The position numbers and the translations under genes are program-made. From JBOGOC01 sp050747525 (GTDB lineage Bacteria; Acidobacteriota; Polarisedimenticolia; JACPZX01; DASXTC01): a DNA stretch of 16,905 nt. The notes under the pieces are model-generated. The model had not been told where the DNA came from and did no database searches. It saw only the letters and a program-made list of their open reading frames with translations. The stretch's first letter is position 1, and every line of letters starts with the position of its first letter. Location: positions 1 to 16,905 of the forward strand of contig JBOGOC010000103.1 in NCBI GenBank assembly GCA_050747525.1, read 5' to 3'. Positions 15,801 to 16,905 of the stretch are shown here, in pieces.

Positions 15801-16905
15801 GTGTCCTGGATCGCGCCGTTGGGATCCAGCACCTCGATGCGGCTGCGCAGGCCGATGTTGGCCGCCGTCTCGGCCTGAAACGGGTTGGCCGGGATGCGGC
15901 TGCCGTCCGCCACGCGCATGGTCACCGTGCGGTCCGAGCAGTTGTACACATCGCGGTTCAGCGAGATGGTGCTTCCCATCCGGCTGCTGTACACGGGACC
16001 CGCGATGGACAGCGCGAACGGCTGGCCGAAGCTCCCCGGCGGAATGAGCTGCACGTCGGCGGCGTTGGCCGTCGTCTGGACGATGCCGTCCGCGCCCGCA
16101 CCGATGTAGGTCACGCCGGAGCCTGTGGTCAGCACCGAGTCGTCTCCCGCGGGAGCCGTCTGGAGGATGCCGTCGACCCCGCGGGCGATGGCCGGAGCGT
16201 CGGGCACGGGCGTCGAGCTGCCCGTGCTCTTGAACCGCACGCGCGCCCGGTGGAAGCCGTGCTCGCCTCCGCTGCGCGTGGGGCCGAAGGCCGCGGCGTC
16301 CCCGAGGTAGTGATGGATGACCTGCTCGGTCGTGTTCCTTGTGTCGGGCTCGTTCTGCGGCGCGGCCCCGAAGTCCGAGCAAAGGGCGCCCGGGGTGACG
16401 GCGTCGTAGCAGGCGAGCTCCGGGTCGAGGTTCTGGTTGCACTCCGCGCGCAGCGTGAACTGGCCGGCGAACTCGCGCATCTGGTTGCCGCGCCAGAGCT
16501 TCACGTACGGGTTGTTGCCCGTCGGGTCGTAGTACGACGCCTGGTTGTCCAGCGCCGCGTACGTGCAGTACCCGCAGAATTGCGGGTTCTGCACCCCGTT
16601 CAGCGTCAGCGTGTTGCAGATCCCCTTGCCGGCATCCGTGATGTCGTAGTCGCCGGAGATGACCTCCAGGTCCAGGTCGTTGCGCAGCGTGTCGCCTTCC
16701 GCGTCGTACCAGGCCAGCGATGCCCTCATCTGGTCCTGGCCGTCACGACGGTAGAAGTCGAACGACACCGACCCGCCCACCGGTACCACGCCGAGGCCCG
16801 TCGTGCTGCCGTCCGAGCCCACGCCCCTCGCCCCGCCGTCGAAGTACTCGTCCACCAGGATGAGCCCCGGCGGCACGTTCGGAACCGGGGCCACGTTGGT
16901 GGTGT
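9854..16905 (-). CDS. Giant secreted multidomain protein with TSP3 calcium repeats (5' end missing)
   Basis: The frame is open to the right edge without a stop, so the N-terminus is lost; GTG at 16894 is only the first start-like codon. I number residues from it (2,346 in all). Residues 35-150 match the jelly-roll that follows S8 subtilase catalytic domains (SLAWYD..., RNDLDLEV). Then come two 28-residue DGI.QT repeats (234-289) and beta-rich domains. Three C-x4-C...C-x5-C modules follow (660, 947, 1101). EF-hand/dockerin-like loops lie at 1189-1275 and thrombospondin type 3 repeats at 1283-1460. Two sandwich domains end in W.IDD (688-1040 and 1770-2065). A PKD/Ig-like domain (2105-2205) and a fibronectin III-like domain (2225-2320) close the protein. 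No sorting signal or membrane anchor is seen at the C-terminus. The role is probably an extracellular protease or adhesin; function is not proven. It ends 4 bases from the transketolase stop. Confidence 0.85.
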   Translation of the reverse strand, partial: TTNVAPVPNVPPGLILVDEYFDGGARGVGSDGSTTGLGVVPVGGSVSFDFYRRDGQDQMRASLAWYDAEGDTLRNDLDLEVISGDYDITDAGKGICNTLTLNGVQNPQFCGYCTYAALDNQASYYDPTGNNPYVKLWRGNQMREFAGQFTLRAECNQNLDPELACYDAVTPGALCSDFGAAPQNEPDTRNTTEQVIHHYLGDAAAFGPTRSGGEHGFHRARVRFKSTGSSTPVPDAPAIARGVDGILQTAPAGDDSVLTTGSGVTYIGAGADGIVQTTANAADVQLIPPGSFGQPFALSIAGPVYSSRMGSTISLNRDVYNCSDRTVTMRVADGSRIPANPFQAETAANIGLRSRIEVLDPNGAIQDTEAGLTFVADAGSATLRVGRANHYSSNARRLQFIANRPGALNPIANNGIVEVRSGWRLRAIYDDQSPTSPGAPVPEDAVTTARVDCAPVLGPVMFFPLDGLGSGNGMRRTLVTGGCDLGRNLGSRGDDYLDAGESIVYQVGFANQNLDQTINLKATLSCTDPVPGGANPCSFLSPLPQSVELGEIPGGREGIAAWTLNVSTGVKTLVTADRAVDLVVSFTSRGSDWGDQVAAQTFTFRQALQADTEVLNYHTDFPTGGTQAADRNRDGNIDTNRPGSEARNLELLTFRPLNDVGTCTAGRCTNISKTCSINADCVNPNVAIAAQMPWRFDFNDGGFSAFRTADSRPGAPGSAQNSLAWFYGTGGGCGWQTQNNGLVGLSDTLPKGVWHAGHGPVGTFRVAGACPPYSIPSDPLTAPMTEFVHDVLESPVLRRVNTAPDARGIPFDIRMEALGWNETQSFVDTSSFTQVEVDPDLEDGGPVTLGDSYLYRSPTPLTMSGPKTGAADAQRTFGPLRDSDGSLGTTGVNGDEVGVSEPILQRNESNVLERLLMAFPVSDLDANTRGFQGNTSVDPNSGLPIVPGICNFGFCIQGGDSKIGTPCATHAACDGPGRRFGHSTPYGPVRNREIDLVADRFEEYSGSSGNRFQFELSWWLLEGGAGGGLGWTIDDAYFHWSEKHPMDQSNSSPNDCGNVSSGGNPNARPCATITWDRLNTHNCTTGIKVKVADTTPAPAPTGVCSIGKCTAGLLSRLNTFCSFNADCACAPGEIAIDVRSTTDLEDFCLAPQGAGIFSGIVPISAMVDQKRVLNVNATQGENFNIVATYADPECDQDRDGGLGENKVRDVDGDGVLNFGFNGVPKDVSSVDFLAEGQGSSDDDSCFDHATQLDISNPPNTAQRDNNGSGTITAADCIASPRTGQCDWDDDGHGDLCDNCPLVANNNQLDTDGDGVGNTCENQDIDGDGALNGADACPTLYNPGQSLQYCDDAADIDGDGVAEVDDNCPNEGTVEPPGAAPTFAATYNPDQIDSDGDGVGDRCDAEDFDNDMVPNSMDNCPTFYNPADPVFHVQTDADGDGAGDDRSGTDSIPGVANYCDPNSDDDNLSGVPDDLLQVAAELSCEHSRSGLTNMASTPVSVGAVNVSAVALLDDGSADYFCTSGDPDPNNAPGTPQPCPQENPGTPNNDPFCNTPPAGTDGVCARVPDGVADPGELASVRLMLTNASVDKLGVAMPLNNLTVGIRPLTPSVGCTPRAQAFVGNLAAGATGVQTPVGALNFVVNPANPGPGHSSAAKFAEAEFSVSATADGIEGIPEQKFKFTVDVDRVDMTLIPANCPGTPGSPPGTLCENFDTDRGPGIPGIQFTRLPIGVDPNDPLRALGDPDDDILGYTMHGGPSPTGTAGMICSDDDQGFVGCQAPVAEENDWHLHSAFEYPGASYDIAGLGPGIGAPDGGKAHSGVRSLHMGRHLSATSTLLDTLRLRQVSAFVLDSQGDPNMPGLALGTASSLEFWHIISVPDDENFFGGFGIPGTAGGGQVQLSLLGPDGHFERWQQLTPSFNGYDDTIQETISICGFDPGDDQIPPNNETMCNFSPLFSHKGDIFGTDATCVMDTDNNDAVHKDCGDITCAPGPGCTENGSVGAGVWTRSAFNLSSFSGRVARLRWIGMMEGGWSFGTQRSALEPDPGGVAYQYYDDDDGWYIDDIKLTDLRVAPSVIVPDTTTGLSQCIVGLHASNCSTIAVNIAGSVAFGTRRLLGLDSLLQPVTLDARQSVAAVDPNTGLGGCTNGVLEYQWEELDLNTSSVLDVIFPHSPQNVVRVAPSRDALYRVSARCSSDLACTAQQEVVVKVYTGDGSDLGPQTALNAGGVTNEVGLDVIGGATVTLQWPSRVQPPGISGYDVFRYVYTEATTGTDVFSGNTFDGSCFANAVAQGALGALASVNDASTPTAGTAYFYQVGHSSTNTAAIAPLGVQPPSATTRPGQLVTAGATCP
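10700..11587 (-). other. Second W.IDD beta-sandwich domain of the giant protein
   Basis: Residues 1770-2065 carry patches such as SLEFWHI, GGGQVQLSLLGPDG, FERWQQL and the closing GWYIDDIKL. These are typical of MAM/concanavalin-like sandwich domains in secreted proteases of the immune inhibitor A type, where they bind ligands or stabilise the protease. It pairs with the copy at 13775-14833. Confidence 0.45.
12515..13048 (-). repeat. Thrombospondin type 3 calcium-binding repeats
   Basis: Residues 1283-1460 contain five or six units built on D-x-D-x-D-G-x-G-D/N-x-C and D-N/A-C-P...YNP, for example DTDGDGVGNTC, DIDGDGALNG, DSDGDGVGDRCD and DADGDGAGDD, each with NCP or ACP cysteines. In this family the aspartates bind calcium and the cysteines form disulfides, giving a rigid extracellular spacer. 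Units are separated by loops of unequal length, so this is a diverged array, not a recent tandem expansion. Confidence 0.9.
13070..13330 (-). other. EF-hand/dockerin-like calcium loops
   Basis: Residues 1189-1275 contain DQDRDGGLGENKVRDVDGDG and, later, DNNGSGTITAADC. The second matches a dockerin-type EF-hand loop, with acidic or polar residues at the calcium positions and a following A-D-C helix start. They lead directly into the TSP3 array and extend its calcium-dependent region. Confidence 0.6.
13523..13597 (-). repeat. Cysteine module 3 of the giant protein
   Basis: Residues 1100-1124 follow C-x2-G-x-C, 11 residues, C-x5-C (C1101, C1106, C1118, C1124). The start reads CSIGKC and the end CSFNADC, close to modules 1 and 2. 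C1126 follows at once. Confidence 0.65.
13775..14833 (-). other. First W.IDD beta-sandwich region of the giant protein
   Basis: Residues 688-1040 begin with WRFDFNDGGFSAF and end with ELSWWLLEGG and GLGWTIDDAYF. The closing motif mirrors GWYIDDIKL of the second region at 10700-11587. Cysteine module 2 is inserted at 946-970. The region is longer than one ordinary sandwich and may hold inserted loops. Confidence 0.4.
13985..14059 (-). repeat. Cysteine module 2 of the giant protein
   Basis: Residues 946-970 follow C-x2-G-x-C, 11 residues, C-x5-C (C947, C952, C964, C970). They read CNFGFC at the start and CATHAAC at the end. The spacing is identical to module 3. Confidence 0.65.
14861..14920 (-). 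repeat. Cysteine module 1 of the giant protein
   Basis: Residues 659-678 follow C-x2-G-x-C, 6 residues, C-x5-C (C660, C665, C672, C678), with CTAGRC at the start and CSINADC at the end. The middle loop is five residues shorter than in modules 2 and 3; the end is nearly identical to module 3 (CSFNADC). Confidence 0.65.
16028..16195 (-). repeat. Two 28-residue DGI.QT repeats
   Basis: Residues 234-261 and 262-289 are tandem units 84 bases apart, sharing G-x-DGI-x-QT followed by an acidic D and a hydrophobic strand (GVDGILQTAPAGDD and GADGIVQTTANAAD). I know similar G-x-DG-x-x-x-T units from other large bacterial secreted proteins, but cannot name a family. Confidence 0.6.
16445..16792 (-). other. 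S8 subtilase-associated jelly-roll domain
   Basis: Residues 35-150 contain the pattern SLAWYD...LRNDLDLEV (59-78), a variable loop with C93, C107 and C110, and FAGQFTLRAEC at the end. In subtilisin-like proteases the segment after the catalytic domain reads V-x-L-x-W-x-D...NDLDL in the same way. The catalytic domain itself, if present, lies beyond the right edge. Confidence 0.55.

Noticed and set aside
15003..16442. Second minus-strand frame overlapping the giant protein
   Set aside because: It is an Arg/Gly/Pro-rich shifted-frame product; the giant-protein frame there has recognisable domains and cysteine patterns.

Overview
The window is uniformly GC-rich, densely packed bacterial DNA. No rRNA, tRNA, CRISPR array or insertion sequence was recognised. 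The large secreted multidomain protein with thrombospondin type 3 calcium repeats, the standalone HExxH protein and the two-subunit 2-oxoacid:ferredoxin oxidoreductase suggest a free-living environmental bacterium. Acidobacteriota or a similar soil or sediment lineage is my guess, made from style and not from a marker gene.

Layout, left to right. (1) Positions 79-3404, minus strand: a two-gene unit of an exported TPR-repeat protein followed, with an ATGA start/stop overlap, by an M24 (aminopeptidase P/creatinase fold) protein. The M24 protein carries a twin-arginine signal and has lost four of the five usual metal ligands. (2) Positions 3485-4729, plus strand: a divergently read protein that resembles the HExxH family now described as alpha-ketoglutarate-dependent peptide beta-hydroxylases. 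(3) Positions 4737-7678, minus strand: korA-korB, a 2-oxoacid (probably 2-oxoglutarate):ferredoxin oxidoreductase, coupled by another ATGA overlap and preceded by a good sigma70-type promoter. (4) Positions 7834-9849, plus strand: a complete transketolase, divergent from korA. (5) Positions 9854-16905, minus strand: the C-terminal 2,350 or so residues of a giant secreted protein that runs off the right edge. Its preserved start looks like the domain that follows a subtilisin-like (S8) protease, so the missing part may hold a protease.

The genes fall into central carbon metabolism (korAB, transketolase) and an exported or peptide-modifying group (TPR/M24, HExxH protein, giant protein). Nothing in the sequence ties these into one pathway. 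The points most worth follow-up are the orphan HExxH enzyme, the degenerate Tat-exported M24 protein beside it, and the short repeated cysteine and glycine modules in the giant protein.
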